From: Adiantum capillus-veneris
Lineage: Eukaryota; Streptophyta; Polypodiopsida; Polypodiales; Pteridaceae
Length of the DNA stretch: 64,000 nucleotides
Direction of reading: 5' to 3'
Assembly: GCA_014529385.2 (NCBI GenBank)
Contig: CM043944.1
Coordinates: 65,740,248 to 65,804,247 of the forward strand
The notes beneath the pieces were generated by a model. The model was not told the origin of the DNA and ran no database searches. It was given only the letters and a program-made list of their open reading frames with translations. The position numbers were made by a program, and so were the translations under genes. Below are positions 9,789-23,500 of the stretch, in pieces. How positions within the stretch are numbered: the first letter of the stretch is position 1; each line of letters begins with the position of its first letter.

Positions 9789-12700
9789 AATTTGCCATAC
9801 AATGCTCTTATTTTGTGGGTTATTTGATTATGTTGGCTTGTTGGTTTTTCGGGTGTTCTAATGCTAGTTCTTCATGAATTACAACCGGTTCTTGCTTACA
9901 ATGTTCCCGGTGGTCGATGGATGGTGATACAATGTATGTTGCATGATCAAGTGTATGAGGTGGGTGGTGTTTATGCGCATACGGCATTTGGGCATAGGGT
10001 TGTCTTGTGGCAAGGTATTAGCTCTTACTCATGGACTTCGAATGCATTGCTTTGTGGGGATTTCAATATTGCACTGAATATCTCTGATAATACTACTGGT
10101 CATTCTCATATGCTACGAGTTGAGAGGCAAGCTTGGGATAATCTTAGTGCTTCTATGTACATGCAAGATCTGTGGACGTGTATACATCTTGATGCTTCGG
10201 GCTTCACTTTTCAGCATAATGCGTGCACCTGTTATCATGCACGATTGGACCGCTGGTATTTAATAAATTCGCAACAGTATGATGACTTTGTCTGTGAGAT
10301 GAGAATTGATCATACATCGATCTTAACTGATCATGCTCCAACTATTTTGACCTTGCAATTTGGCCCGCCAGCGTGTGATTAGCCTCTTCCTCGGAAGTGT
10401 CTTCTGCATATGAATAATGCTTATCTTTCTCATGATCGCTTTCGAGACATGGTTAATGAGGTCATTCCTCCACACTATGATCAAATACATTATGATCGGA
10501 TACTGCATCGTATCCTTTTGTCATATGTATCCAATGCGTTATCTGAGATTATGGTAAGCAGTACATGCGCTAGTTGCTCGGGGATGTTCATGAGCCAAAG
10601 TTGGTTTGTCAAAGTCTTCAAGAGTTGTCTAACTCAAGACCCTTATCGGCTTCACAAGAGGCCGCTCTTTGTCAGTCTTGTCTGTGCCTACATCGGAATG
10701 ATCAGCACAAAATTGATAAATGGAAAACTCGCGCTCGCAAACGGGCTCTCATGGATAAAGGGTGTGCCTCTAAACAATTCTTCAAACACCTACATCATAC
10801 TAGACAAACCCAAGGTATTAAGTGGGTTATGCTCCCCTCAGGCTCTTGGACATCTACGATACAGGAGCTTGCTGATGCTATGGTTTCTCACTATAGTACT
10901 GTGTTTGCTGCTCCTCCATCCGCCTCTACTGAGGCTCATCGAGCGCGGCAATTATTATTATCTCGAGTGCAACCAATTTCTTCACCAGAGGTTGCTAATT
11001 GTCTTGAAGCAGCATTTACGCAAGATGAGTTACACTTAGCCTTGCTTGCTCTTGGTAGATAGCGTTCACCTGGTTGGGATGGTCTCACAACTGAATTCTT
11101 CATTTTGTTCTGGGATTCTCTCAAGGAGCCTTTGCTTCTCATGATGAATGCTGCATGGGACACTCAACATCTGTCAGAATCTTGGAAAGAGGGTTTTCTT
11201 GTATTGCTACCTAAACGTAAACTCTGCGAGCAATTTTTCCACTGGCGGCCTATTACCCTTATGGCCGTCATTTATAAGATTTTGGCCAAGATGATAGTAC
11301 TTCGCATCAAAGAGTATCTTCTTACAGGTCTCCATCAGGCACATTACGACTTTATCTCTCGTTGCCAAATTATGGATAATTTGGCCAATATCCTAGTGGG
11401 TATGGAATTTGCTAAGTATACACATTAGGATGTGCTTGGGATGCAAGTTGACATAGATAAAGCTTTTGACATTGTTCATTGGGATTACATTGCGGATGTC
11501 ATGCAGTGTCTCGGATTCGGCCCAAAGTTAGCGCATATTGTGTATTTTTTATACGCTCACAGTACGACCTCAGGGATCCTTGCAGGCGAAGTGACAGATT
11601 CTTGGTCTCTTGGATGCTCAGTTCGACAAGGTTGCCCGCTTAGTACTTTGTTATTTGCCATTACTACCCGCCCTCTGCTTTTACACTTGGATCACTTGAT
11701 CTCCCAAGGCCGCCTTCATGGATTACATTTGCTTTCAGGCCAGAATGTCATTGGGCAGGCTTATGCGGATGACTCCTTGTTCACGTCCAAAAATACTCTA
11801 GATGATATGCGCGAAATTATGCGTGCATTGGACTTATATGGTCTTGCTGCTGGTCTTAAATTTAACTTCTACAAGTCTAATCTCTTGCCTCTTCATGCAC
11901 AGGCTTGGCATCAGCTTTTGTGGCCTGGAAAGATTGTGCCTCCGCATGAAATTACCCGGCATTTGGGATATCCTATTGGCTGACATGTTACTGGCACTGA
12001 ACAGATTGAATGGGTTATGCATCGCCTCAATATCAAATTCCAATATTGGAAATTGTCTACTTGTCCATTATATCGCAGACTCTGCATTGTACAGAGCATC
12101 ATGATGGCATATGTTCAGTTCGATTTTCTCTTGTTGCCTTGGCCACAACACCGACTTACCTAAGTTCAGTCGTATATACTATCGCATTTATGGCATACAA
12201 AGGCTAACAAATGTGGTTTGCGCTTGATGTCCACGGGCAAGATTTGTAGTCCAAAGCACTTTGGCGGCCTTAACATCTTGGATTTGCGCAGACATGCTCT
12301 TGCTCGAAAAGCATCGCTTTTGCCCATGCTTGTTGAGCAGCAATGACCATGGACATTGATGGTTGCTTTCTTATGTGAGCATGTGGTTACCTCCTCATTT
12401 GGCCACTGGCATTCGTCTCTTTGGGAGTTTGTGTTTGGGAAACTTGATGGACATATTCCTGGCTGTCTTCTTATCTCTGCTTTGATATCGATTTGAAAAA
12501 GGTCACCTTACATTTGACATGGGCTGGTCGCATCGAGCTTGAAGGTAACTCTTTGAGGTTGAAAAGCATTCATTGGAGCCACGCATTCCCGCCGACTTTG
12601 ATGGACAGCTTCCCACGCCAGGCTTGCTTTCTTTCTCGTCGTGGGCTGCGCATGGTTGCTGATGTCGTGAATTCAAAAGGGAATGCGCTTTATTTTGACG

Positions 12701-13546
12701 AGATGGCACACAATTTTGGTTTAGGCATGCATTATTGACCTCTCTGGCAGCAATTGCACCTCATGTTGGCTGACCTACTCCCCATTCCACCTTTGGCTAA
12801 TGGATGCCGTATCATGGATTGGCGACTACAACAATTCAACTTCACTACAGTTTTTGCTCACCAGGTTTACAACGTTTTGTTGCCTGACCCCTCGCTTGCG
12901 GACCACTGCAATGCCCTATGGTCACTACAATGTTCCACCCGATGGTGGCATAAACCCCTTACTGCCATTTGGAAGAGCCATTTGCCTCTTAAGGAACGTC
13001 TATTTCTGTGGCGTTGCTTGATGGGTGTGCTGCCAGTTGGTTCTTTCTTGCACGCGCGTCAGATCATTTCCTCACAATGCGTTCATTGCTCTGCTTTCCA
13101 AGAATCTGTTCAACACTTGCGTTGGGATTTTTGCTGTACTATAGTCTTTATTGCTTGGGTTTCTACACTGATGTGTCTCCATTTTCCCGCAATGGTCTTT
13201 CAGAAGAAATTTTGGCTTTTCGGATTCATGTCACCAGCATTAAAGCCTTTTGCTACTTTCTTCACATGGGTCAGATATTGGACCTTCTGGAGTATTTGGC
13301 ACCAACACAACACCCGCATATTTGACCGCATTGATCTGGACCCTTTCCCCTACTTCAAGATGTCACTTCCGTTTTGCCCTTACTAATGGGGATTTATCAC
13401 TTGACCTTTATCAACTTTCTTATCAGCCTTTTCACACTTGAACACATTGGTGTTCACCCTGATGTATCGACTTCTTGTTGTGGGTTTTCTTTCTTTGGAG
13501 GTTTCCCACTTGTAAATTAATCAAATGCACTTACTATAAAAAAAAA
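9789..13546 (+). mobile_element. 5'-truncated L1-type LINE inserted in a (GT)n tract
   Basis: Starts inside the endonuclease domain just after (GT)n at 9771-9788 and ends with ACTATAAAAAAAAA at 13535-13546, directly followed by (GT)n (13547-13569). The GT repeat on both sides is consistent with a target-site duplication made of microsatellite. ORF1 and the start of ORF2 are absent, as is usual for L1 insertions. It belongs to a different LINE type from 3488-8600: it has a poly(A) tail and an L1-style C-terminal zinc region. Confidence 0.85.
9861..13383 (+). pseudogene. L1-type ORF2 remnant: endonuclease, reverse transcriptase, zf-RVT
   Basis: 9861-10382 is the C-terminal endonuclease (LLCGDFNIALN, then RLDRWYL and TDHAPTIL). 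After a frame change near 10400-10570 the RT follows in one frame from about 10574 to 11983, interrupted only by TAG codons near 11060 and 11427: SPGWDGLTTEFF, HWRPITLMAVIYKILAK, VDIDKAFD, RQGCPLS and the catalytic YADD at 11762-11773. From 11984 to 12750 the frame is broken several times. 12754-13383 holds the zinc-binding end typical of plant L1 (PLKERLFLWRCLMG, a CVHC pair, HLRWDFC). It would have encoded target-primed reverse transcription; this copy is dead. Confidence 0.85.

Positions 13547-13634
<88 letters not shown>
13547..13634. repeat. (GT)n then (GA)n compound microsatellite
   Basis: About 23 bp of GT repeat followed by about 65 bp of GA repeat, directly after the poly(A) tail of the L1 copy. 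Confidence 0.95.
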
Positions 13635-13637
<3 letters not shown>

Positions 13638-13722
13638 AAAATGGAAGAGAGAAGAAGAAGAAGAAAGTTTGAACGTTGTAGGAAACTATCCCAAGAGACC
13701 TTAAAGGTCTAGCTGACGAGGA

Positions 13723-13780
13723 GAGTTGAACTCAAGACCTGTTATTCAAGAGGGGAATGGCATAACCAATCTACCACACT
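13723..13780 (-). mobile_element. tRNA-derived SINE-like head (weak)
   Basis: On the minus strand an A-box-like GTGGTAGATTGGTTATG lies about 30 bp before a B-box-like GGTCTTGAGTTCAACTC. Order and spacing match a tRNA-type pol III promoter, but neither box is perfect and the tRNA stems do not form convincingly, so a SINE remnant is likelier than a tRNA gene. Confidence 0.4.
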
Positions 13781-14863
13781 TGGGTGATAAAAAATTTATA
13801 CCATTTTCCTCTTTTTATTAGCGCACACACACACACCCGAGAAGAAGAGAGAACTTTTAGGGGGAAAAGGAAGAGAGAGAGAGAAGTGAACCGCCTTTGA
13901 AACACCTTGCATAGGCCTGGCTTGGCAGGCCAAAAACCTTCATTTCAAATTATTGGCTTCTTTCCATATCGTGTATGCCTCATGAATTTCTGATGCTTCG
14001 TTTTCCTTGTCCTATATGAAGATGTGGCCTCATGTTAAAGTTTGAGCCCTATCTGATGCTTCGTTTTCCTTGTCCTATTCGTCAAGCTAGAGCTCATGCC
14101 TTTGTTTCCTTATCATGGATGCTTCATATATTTTAAACTGTGCACCTATCAAATCTCACATGCAAGATTTGGACGACCTTGGTTATGCTTTGTTGGCAAT
14201 GAGCCTAACCTCAAACTTGCGACGACAAATACCATAGTTTTTTGCTGCTAAAGTTTTTTGGGTTCACCCCTTCCCTTCTTGCCCCTACTCTTGTTTCAAT
14301 CCTCTCCCTATTTTCTCTTTTCATTTGTCTATAGTTTGCAATTCATGGGGTTAAGCAAAGTATTGTTTACCATGGCCTAATTAAACCCACCACATGCATT
14401 GCTTTTTTATGATTTTGCACTTGTGCACATTGTTTTGGTCAATTCTTGGGCTCATGCCAACAAATTTGGGTGCAAAGAAAGAAGGTAAAGGGAAGAAAAG
14501 AAGAATAGGTTAGGTTTTGTCCTTGAATACAAAAGAAGGATACATGAGTAAAACATCACGATGTCCCAATGAAGATCATTGCAAAAAACCTAAGTTTTCA
14601 AGCGTCTATAGTCTATGACCATTTCTTACTTTACCTCTCACTTGTACTCTTGCTTTGGATTGGACACGATTTTTGTTATTTTGGATGAATTTGGTAACAA
14701 AAGGGGAATGCAAGTAGTGAAGCTTAATTAGCCCATTGTTGTAGCATGATGTATCCCAAGTGTTCTTTTGAAATCTAGCATCGTGTTTTCTTAACTTCAC
14801 GGGAATTCCCACCCGTGATGTTACAAGAAAGCCTCCATGAGCAACTACTAGGGTCTCTTGGCT

Positions 14864-14923
14864 GCACTCGAACCCATGACCCATGACAGGTCATGGAGGA
14901 CGGGTACTTAACTAACCAAGCTA
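14864..14923 (-). mobile_element. tRNA-derived SINE-like head with A and B boxes
   Basis: The minus strand reads TAGCTTGGTTAGTTAAG (14923-14907; A box) and GGTTCGAGTGC (14874-14864; B box), separated by about 32 bp. These are close to the eukaryotic tRNA internal promoter consensus. The region between them does not fold as a tRNA anticodon arm that I can recognise, so I call a SINE. Its 3' end cannot be placed. Confidence 0.5.
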
Positions 14924-15178
14924 GCTCCTTTGGACAAAAAGAAAAATATAACATCTTGTGCTGCGAATGCTTATCCTCCTTAATTGTGAGTTCACGTAGC
15001 ATATGTATGTTTATACGAGGTTGAACTTTAACATTTAAGTGATGTTAGGTGTACTTTGACTAAGGTTGTACAATGGCTCAATCATGTAAAGCTAATTTTT
15101 TTCATATAAATAGACTTCTCAAGATATCCATGACATGTCTAAGGTTTTCTTTGAAAGCTTAAAACTAATCAAAGAAGC

Positions 15179-15184
<6 letters not shown>

Positions 15185-15222
<38 letters not shown>
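15185..15222. repeat. (GA)n microsatellite
   Basis: About 38 bp of uninterrupted GA repeat. Confidence 0.95.
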
Positions 15223-15224
<2 letters not shown>

Positions 15225-15945
15225 TGCTAGATTAGAAAGGATCAAGGAACTCGCATTAGGGATGACAAGGAGTTTTGCAAAAAAACTCATCCTTTTAAAA
15301 TATCATCATGTAAGGTCTCTACACCCTTGGAGAGGGGATTCCCATGTAAAAGATTAATATCAGGCCATTTTGGTCATAAATAGAAAGTTTTTTTGTTTGC
15401 AATTTTTTCACCTTTTATGAACTAATGATGAATATATTGATGTAACTTTTTCAAAACTAAAATTTTTATTGTTTTGTCATTTTTGTCCAAATATAGTAAG
15501 TCTTGAGATGCTTGCATCCACCTAGACGTGATCATCTCGTCTAAATCTACCCCGTTTTAAATTTCCATAAAAATAGTTGCCTGCTCTAAAAATTGCTAAA
15601 TATAGCAGGTGTGTACATCTGACACCTTAGCTTTTCATCTTGAATCTTGCCTTTTAATAGCAAATTTCAAAATTAAATTCTGATAAGCCAAGCTCATTCT
15701 AGACAATTATTTCTCATTCTATCTATTAATTTCTAAGTCTAAGGTATGCATATGTATGCATGTGCATGGGCATGTGTATGTATGTCCATGTATGCCCATA
15801 AATGACCCATATCCATGGACCCATCTTTTATATAATAATTGACTATGAGCACGTGGACACTACATGAGGTGTATCACCCAAAAAGGTAAAGAGGGACACG
15901 TCTAATGGCTAAGCAGGAGCTTGTGACACCTCTACTCATTCTTTT

Positions 15946-16120
15946 TGTCAGGACAAGGGTCCTACGGGGCAAGGCCCAACCTAGGGGGTCAGGGACCTAG
16001 GCCAAGGGCCGGCTGGACCAGTGCGGATTGGGGATCCGCTTAGGGCAAGTGCTACGAGCTAGCTTATATAAGGGGCGGTAGGGAGGAGGATCCCAGGTTC
16101 AGTTACCCTAGGTCTTATAT
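15946..16120 (+). repeat. 5' LTR of the LARD-like element
   Basis: Begins TGTCAGGACAAGGG, has a TATATAAGG promoter-like motif near 16065 and ends CTTATAT before the primer-binding site. It is nearly identical to 25299-25473. Confidence 0.9.
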
Positions 16121-16132
16121 TGGTATCAGAGC
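16121..16132 (+). promoter_or_regulatory. Primer-binding site for initiator tRNA-Met
   Basis: TGGTATCAGAGC, the standard plant LTR-element sequence complementary to the 3' end of tRNA-iMet, immediately follows the 5' LTR. Confidence 0.9.
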
Positions 16133-16185
16133 TCAGGGAGGGAGGTGAGAGCTATGGAGGAAGGGGAAGGACTCTCTCTCTTTGG

Positions 16186-16228
<43 letters not shown>

Positions 16229-16240
16229 CGCAGCATGAGG

Positions 16241-16296
<56 letters not shown>

Positions 16297-19200
16297 CATG
16301 AGAGTTTCCATGGCGGGCAAGAGGCCGAAGAGGCCGATCCAGGCCATGGGTAGGATCCCTTAGTAGTTGAGGCCGCGAAAGAAGAGCACGCAGGGCTGCG
16401 GGAAGCACCGCTTGCACATACACAGTGGGCGAAATTGCCCAGCGGGAAAACGGCCCTTGATAGGCTTGATGGAGTCGCCTTGGCGGCGCCAGGACATCTC
16501 GTCTCACATGCTCGACCGCAACAAAGACCCATGGAGGGCACCATCAACGGTTTACAACAGCTCGTCGACGGCTCTGTGCAACACGCCATAGCTATGTAAA
16601 ATTATACGTTAACTTTTATCTATTTTTTGGAATCCAAGGTTGGGCGCCCTATTTTGGGCACCCACTTTTGCTAAGGGCTGCAGCCCATGCTATGCAAGGC
16701 CGCACCCCATGGATGAACCAAACAACCATGCTTGTTGCATGGCATCATGGGGGCCAAGGGCCACCATCTTGGGCTCTCATATTTTATGCAGAAAGCTGAG
16801 AAGGCATCCATGTTGGAATGCTACACTGGTTGACGGCGTCTCATCAATTGCGGGCACATTACATAAAGTATGGAACATCCGAGCCAGTAGTGGACATGGT
16901 TCCGCGCTGTGATTATCCTAGGTATGGTAGCGGATATGGTTCTCCGCTACGGTGCTCATCACAAGTATCAGCAAAGGAGCCCCACTTACGATCTCAAAGC
17001 TTCATCATGAGACTGCTTCAAGAATTTACCGTGCAGACTAGCCTGACAGCTTAATCTTTTCTGTTTACAAAAATGGCAGCTCAGGTATGCTTTGTTTGTG
17101 CTATTGATGTAAATGTTTTATGCTTTGAGTATGGAAACTATCAAGGAGCACATGTTCAAGTGCCCTCGAGTTGACAAGGTCGTGGGCCACGAGCTAGGAC
17201 TTGAGGATGAGGGCCTGTGACTTGTCCGATCAAGTTATGCGACAAGGTTGATCAATATTGCAATTCCAAGAAGTTGACAGGGCTCTATTTCCATACGTTG
17301 GTGTTTTCGTTTTGCTAGGGCATAGCTCCTAGGAAAATTTTTCCAGACCCGATACACTCTTGCTATTCCATTGTTCTCCAAACTGCATGGCAATGGGTGC
17401 ACATCGCAAGAGGCAGCTACATGCAATCAAGAAGGGAAAACATGCAAAGGCTATGAGCTGAAATTAAGATGGGAAAGTCCCCATCTTGAATTTGTAACAA
17501 ATGCCAAGGCTAGGAGCCGCATTCGAGACGGGAAAAGTCCCCGTTTCAGCTTGAGAAGTCGAAAGGGGTTTCTCTCTGTCGCATTCTAGATCTTTATTGT
17601 TGCTCAGATATGGTTCCTCAACAAAGTTTTCCAGAGGTTCCGTCAATTGCGACAACTCTATCAGGTCAAGGACAATCGGAATCAAGCCAAGTAGGTACAC
17701 AATACTTATTTTGCAAGTTTTTCTGCTTTTTAGTACATGGGGCCAATTCAACAAGGTCAATTATCAGTAAATGCTCAACAACGTCAACTCTTTTGCTCTG
17801 TAAATTGGCAAGCATATCTCTACGCTATGGGCATAGAAGTATTTATGTGAAGCACAGCTTTCATAATTGCTCAATTTCGTATTGAGACTTCGCACGTTCG
17901 GCATATGGTTTGACCATACAAAATTGCGAAGAAATAGGCAAGGTGTTTGCAGGTTAACTCATATTGCACATTATTTCATTATGTATCAGACAGATGTATA
18001 GGATATACGATGGCGTCTGTGTAGATATGGCGATAAGCCATTTGGGAACGAGTTTTTCCTTCCAAATTTCATGACAACTGGTTACAGCAACGACCAGGTT
18101 AGCCAAGTTTAAGTTTATTCCTGCTTACACATTATTTTGCAATTACTATCGTTGTGCAAAACAAAGTGCTTTGGCACTTTGTATCAGGGAATCACAACTC
18201 ACTGCATCCCTACCAGTCTAAAACTGTGCAAGGCACTCATAGTTTTGGTTCTCACACTCTAGGCCATCACTCTCCACAAGGGCTTACAATTCTGCATGCA
18301 AGGCATGCTAGGGTGATGGCTTCAATTCTACAGCTTCATGCATTACACTTCCGCTATCACACTTGCAACTCTGTCAAGGACAATCACGACCCCGGCAAGA
18401 CTGGTGGATCAGACTGCGTTTTGTGTTTTTTTGTTAGCTCTCTCGATGAGACAATCATACCAAAAAACTGGGGAATGCTTATACGATAAGCTGCAAGTCA
18501 GGCATAAGATGCGTAAGAACACATAGCTTGGACACACACTCTGAAAACTTAAGCAAAGTTCCTCAGCCCAGCATGCTCTTCTGTTCGTTCTTCATCACTT
18601 TCTCTAAGGAACAAAATGAAAATTTTCTACGAAGTTTGGTTTCATGTTTCACTACTAAGCCAAGATGCTCTAAAACTCTCAGCTAGAAATTAGGCAAGGT
18701 GCCATCCATATTAGTCTTCATACGATTGAACACTAATTTCCATGATGGCTAGGAACCACGCACGCCGGCTAAGAGCCATTGCTAAACCTAGGATAAGATC
18801 CACTTGTTGGTATTCCTTGGATGATTGTTCTCAAGATCGAACAACACTACCCAATGGAGTATACATTGACGTTAATTGACAAGCAAGCGTCTTGTCATTA
18901 CGGATGTTTAGGGTGTCATTTTTTACACTACATGTTTTTAGTGCGACTCTCCCGTGAGTTTTTGCTAATCTTACACTCACACCAACTGCTCTCTACCACG
19001 GAGTATAGACGCAGCAATCAGTTGTGACAGCATGGCTGTCCATAAGAGCTCGGCACTTCACTTGTGTGGATTTCATGCTCTATCTCTAGCACTACGGTGT
19101 GTCTATGGACATACTGTTTTGAGGTAAGACCCGGCGAGTGATTGTTACATCACCCCATAGGCATTCAGGATCACGGGTTGATTTGCATTAAGAATCACAG

Positions 19201-20374
19201 TTGATCTCTCCCAGTTATACTTTCAAGGAAAGAATTCCGCAATCTACCACACGCGATAGCAAATGGACACACTCTTCAAGTTGATTCCAATCATTCTGTA
19301 CACGATTGACTATGTTGTTTACCGTTATCTGCTAGTTGAGCAGTTTCTACAAAGAGTCTTACCAAGCGCTTTGACTACGTAGATTCTAACCCAAGGGCTT
19401 AAATTGCAAAGGCAACACCCTGGGTTCCCAGTGCAATGCTGTTTGTTTTAGTATGCTTTGCTTGGTTTTCCAAAACGTCTAAGTACGCTTGAATGTTACA
19501 GAGCCATGCCAAGGGCATGTCGGCACAAAGTATTTTGGGCCAAGTGGCCAATCCATCTTTCTGTCTTACGCTGTTGCGAACCTACTTGTAGGGTTCAATT
19601 TGGCACATGTTGTCACATGGGATACAACATGGTCTAGGAACTCAAGGAGTTCGGTTTAGCCAATGTGGAGCAAGGCTAATGAGGGTCCCTCTCACTCCCA
19701 TCGTAGAGTGTTTGCAATTACCTCCACACACAAGTACATCTTGTACTTGAAGGATGTTCTTTTTTACACATCCTTACATGAAACATATCCCACATGTGGA
19801 GAATATGAGTCTTTGGATTGACATTGAAGCCATTATTTCAATTATGTGTCACGACAAAGTCCCTAGGTGCTGGTCACATCTGTTTTCTAGACCATTTTTA
19901 GCACGACGTATCATGAGCAATTTCGTGGCCAGAAATTGTCGGATACTTAGAATGACTTGTTAAGGTACAAGTACTGCTAAACAACATTACAGATGATTGT
20001 TTATACATATAGCACAGCTATAAGTTGTTAATGAAAAAGTTTCCTTGTCTGTACGTAGAAGTGATCAATGTTTCACCTTCTATTGTGATTCAGACGTTTC
20101 AGCAAGGCTTGCAAAAGATTGCAACTAAAAGTATTTAGTTTCTTTTCAGAACTATTTACATTCCTTTCAATGCATGCTAGGCGCATCACATTTTTCATAA
20201 GTATTGCCAAGGATCATTATGGATATACAAGTTCGGGTTAGTTTTTGCTAAATGCATGCACACTAAGTGTTATGGGCCCTAGTGTTTAGCAAAGGCTGAT
20301 TTGGATATTCCTCAGGTTGTTGCTTATGAAGCATTTTGCACTCTATGTGCACTATCTCTATGAGATTACTTTTG
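16128..20374 (+). repeat. Interior unit 1 of the LARD-like element
   Basis: Starts ATCAGAGCTCAGGGAGGGAGG with (TC)n tracts (16186-16225, 16245-16292) and ends CTATGAGATTACTTTTGG. It aligns along nearly its whole length with 20377-24335. It has about 180 bp near 17040-17220 that unit 2 lacks, along with scattered substitutions. No intact coding sequence. Confidence 0.9.
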
Positions 20375-20376
20375 GA

Positions 20377-20420
20377 TCAGAGCTAAGGGAGGGAGGTGAG
20401 AGCTATGGAGGAAGGAGAAG

Positions 20421-20506
<86 letters not shown>

Positions 20507-23500
20507 TTCATGAGAGTTTCCAAGCCATGAGTAGGATCCCTTAGCAGTTGAGGCCGGGAAAGAAGAGCACGCAGGGCCGCGGGAAGCCCCGCTTGCACAC
20601 ACATAGTAAGCGAAATTGCCCAGCGGGAAAACGGCCCTTGATAGGCTTGATGGAGTCGCCTTGGCGGCGCCAGGACATCTTGTCATCATAGGCTCGCCTG
20701 CAATGAAGACCCATGCAGGGCGCCATCAACGGTTTACAGAAGCTCGTCGACGGCTCTGTGCAACGCGCCATGGCCAGGTAAAATTATACGTTAACTTTTA
20801 TTTTTTTTGGAATCCAAGGTTGGGCACGCTATTTTGGGCACCCACTTTTGCTAAGGGCTGCAACCCATGCTATGCAAGGCCGCACCCCATGGATGAACCA
20901 GACAACCATGCTTGTTGCATGGCATCATGCGGACCAAGGGCCACCCTCTTGGGATCTCATATTTTCTGCAGAAAGCTCAGAAGGCATCCATGTTGGCATG
21001 CTACACTGGTTGACGGCGTCTCATCAATTGCGGGCACATTACGTAAAGTATGGAACATCCGAGCCAGTAGCGGACATGGTTCCGCGCTGTGATTATCCCA
21101 GGTATGGTAGCGGATATGGTTCTCCGCTACGGTGCTCATCATAGGTATCAGCAAAGGAGCCCCACTTACGATCTCAAAGCTTCATCATGAGACTGCTTCA
21201 AGAATTTACTTTGCGGATGCGACAAGGTTGATCAATATTGCAATTCTAAGAAGTCGACAGGGCTCTATTTCCATACTTTGGTGTTTTCGTTTTGCTAGGG
21301 CATAGCTCCTAGGCAAATTTTTCCAAACCCGATACACTCTTGCTATTCCATTGTTCTCCAAACTGCATGGTAATGGGTGCACATCGCAAGAGGCAACTAC
21401 ATGCAATCAAGAAGGGAAAGACATGCAAAGGCTATGAGCTGAAATCAAGATTGGAAAGTCCCCATCTTGAATTTGTAACAAATGCCAAGGCTAGGAGCCG
21501 CATTCGAGACGGGAAAAGTCCCCGTTTTAGCTTGAGAAGTCGACAGGGGTTTCTCTCTGTCGCATTCTAGATCGTCATTTTTGCTCATATATGGTTCCTT
21601 GACAAAGTTTTCCAAAGGTTCCGTCAATTGCGACAACTCTTTCAGGTCAAGGGACAACCGAAATCAAGCCAAGCAGGTATACAATACTTATTTTGCAAGT
21701 TTTTCTGCTTTTCAGTACATGGGGCCAATTCAACAAGGTCAATTATCAGTAAATGCTCAACAACGTTGACTTTATTTTGCTCTGTAAATTGGCAAGCATA
21801 TGTCTATGCTATGAGCATAGAAGTATTTATGTGAAGCACAACTTTCATAATTGCTCAATTTCGTATTGAGACTTCCCACGTTCGGTATATGGTTTGACCA
21901 TACAAAATTGCGAAGAAATAGGCAAGGTGTTTGCAGGTATGTACCAGACAGATGTATAGGATATACGATGGCGTCTGTGCAGATATGGCTATAAGCCGTT
22001 GTGGAACGAGTTTTTCCTTCCAAATTTCATGACAACTGGTTACAGCAACGACCAGGTTAGCCCAGTTTAAGTTTATTCCTGCTTACACTTTACATGGCAA
22101 TTACTGTCGTTGTGCAAAGCAAAGTGCTCTGGCAATTTGTATCAGGGAATCACAGCTCATTGCATCCCTACCAATCTAATACTGTACAAGGCACTTATAG
22201 TTTTGGTTCTCACACTGTAGGCCATCACTCTCCACAAGGGCTTACAATTCTGCATGCAAGGCATGCTAGGGCGATGGATTCAATTCTACCGCTTCATGCA
22301 TTACACTTCCGCTATCACACTTGCAACTCTGTCAAGGACAATCACGACCTCGGAAAGGCCGACGGATCGGACTGCATTTTGTGTTTTTCTGTTAACTCTC
22401 TCGATGAGACAATCATACCAAAAAACTGGGGAATTCTTATACGATAAGATTCAAGTCATGCATAAGATGCGTAAGAACACATAGCTTGGGCACACACTCT
22501 GAAAACTTAAGCAAAGTTCCTTAGCCCAGCATGCTCTTCTGTTCGTTCTTCATCTCTTTCTCTAAGGAACAAAATGAAAATTTTCTACGAAGTTTGGTTT
22601 CATGTTTCACTACTAAGCCAAGATCCTCTAAAACTCTCAGCTAGAAATTAGGCAAGGTACCATCCATATTAGTCTTCATACGATTGAAAACTAATTTCCA
22701 TGATGGCTAGGAACCACGCACGCTGGCTAAGAGCCATTGCTAAACCTAGGATAAGATCCACTTGTTGGTATTCCTTGGATGATTGTTCTCAAGATCGAAC
22801 AACACTACCCAGTGGAGTATACATTGACATTAATTGACAAGCAAGAGTCTTGTTATTACGAATTTTTAGGGTGTCATTTTTTGCACTGCATGTTTTTAGT
22901 GAGACGCTCCCGTGAGTTTTTGCTAATCTTACACTCACACCAGCTGCTCTCTACCACGGACGGAGTATAGACGCAGCAATCAGTTGTGATAGCATGGCTC
23001 TCCATAAGAGCTCGACACTTCACTTGTGTGGTTTTTATGCTCTATCTGTAGCACTACGGTGTGTCTATGAACATACTGTTTTGAGGTAAGACCCGGCGAG
23101 TGATTGTTACATCGCCCCATAGGCATTCAGGATCACGGGTTGATCTACATTAAGAATCACAGTTGATCTCTCCCAGTTATACTTTCAAGGAAAGAATTCC
23201 GCAATCTACCACACGCGGTAGCAGATGGACACACTCTTCAAGTTAATTCCAATCATTCTGTACACGGTTGACTATGTTGTTTACCGTTATCTGCTAGTTG
23301 AGCAGTTTCTACAAAGAGTCTTACCAAGGGCTTTGACTACGTAGATTCTAATCCAAGGGCTTGAATTGCAAAGGCAACACCCTGGGTTCCCAGTGCAATG
23401 CTGTTTGTTTTAGTATGCTTTGCTTGGTTTTTCAAAACGTCTAAGTACGCTTGACTATTACAGAGCCATGCCAAGGGCATGTCGGCACAAAGTATTTTGG

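Larger units (their letters stand above)
13635..15945. other. Unassigned sequence with two SINE-like pieces
   Basis: No protein gene is visible. The stretch contains two minus-strand tRNA-like pieces (13723-13780 and 14864-14923), a 27-bp direct repeat starting GATGCTTCG (near 13990 and 14052), a (GA)n tract at 15185-15222 and a degenerate TATG/CATG-rich tract near 15745-15800. Confidence 0.5.

Noticed and set aside
14864-14923. Genuine tRNA gene
   Set aside because: Boxes A and B are present but acceptor and anticodon stems do not form convincingly; a SINE head fits better.
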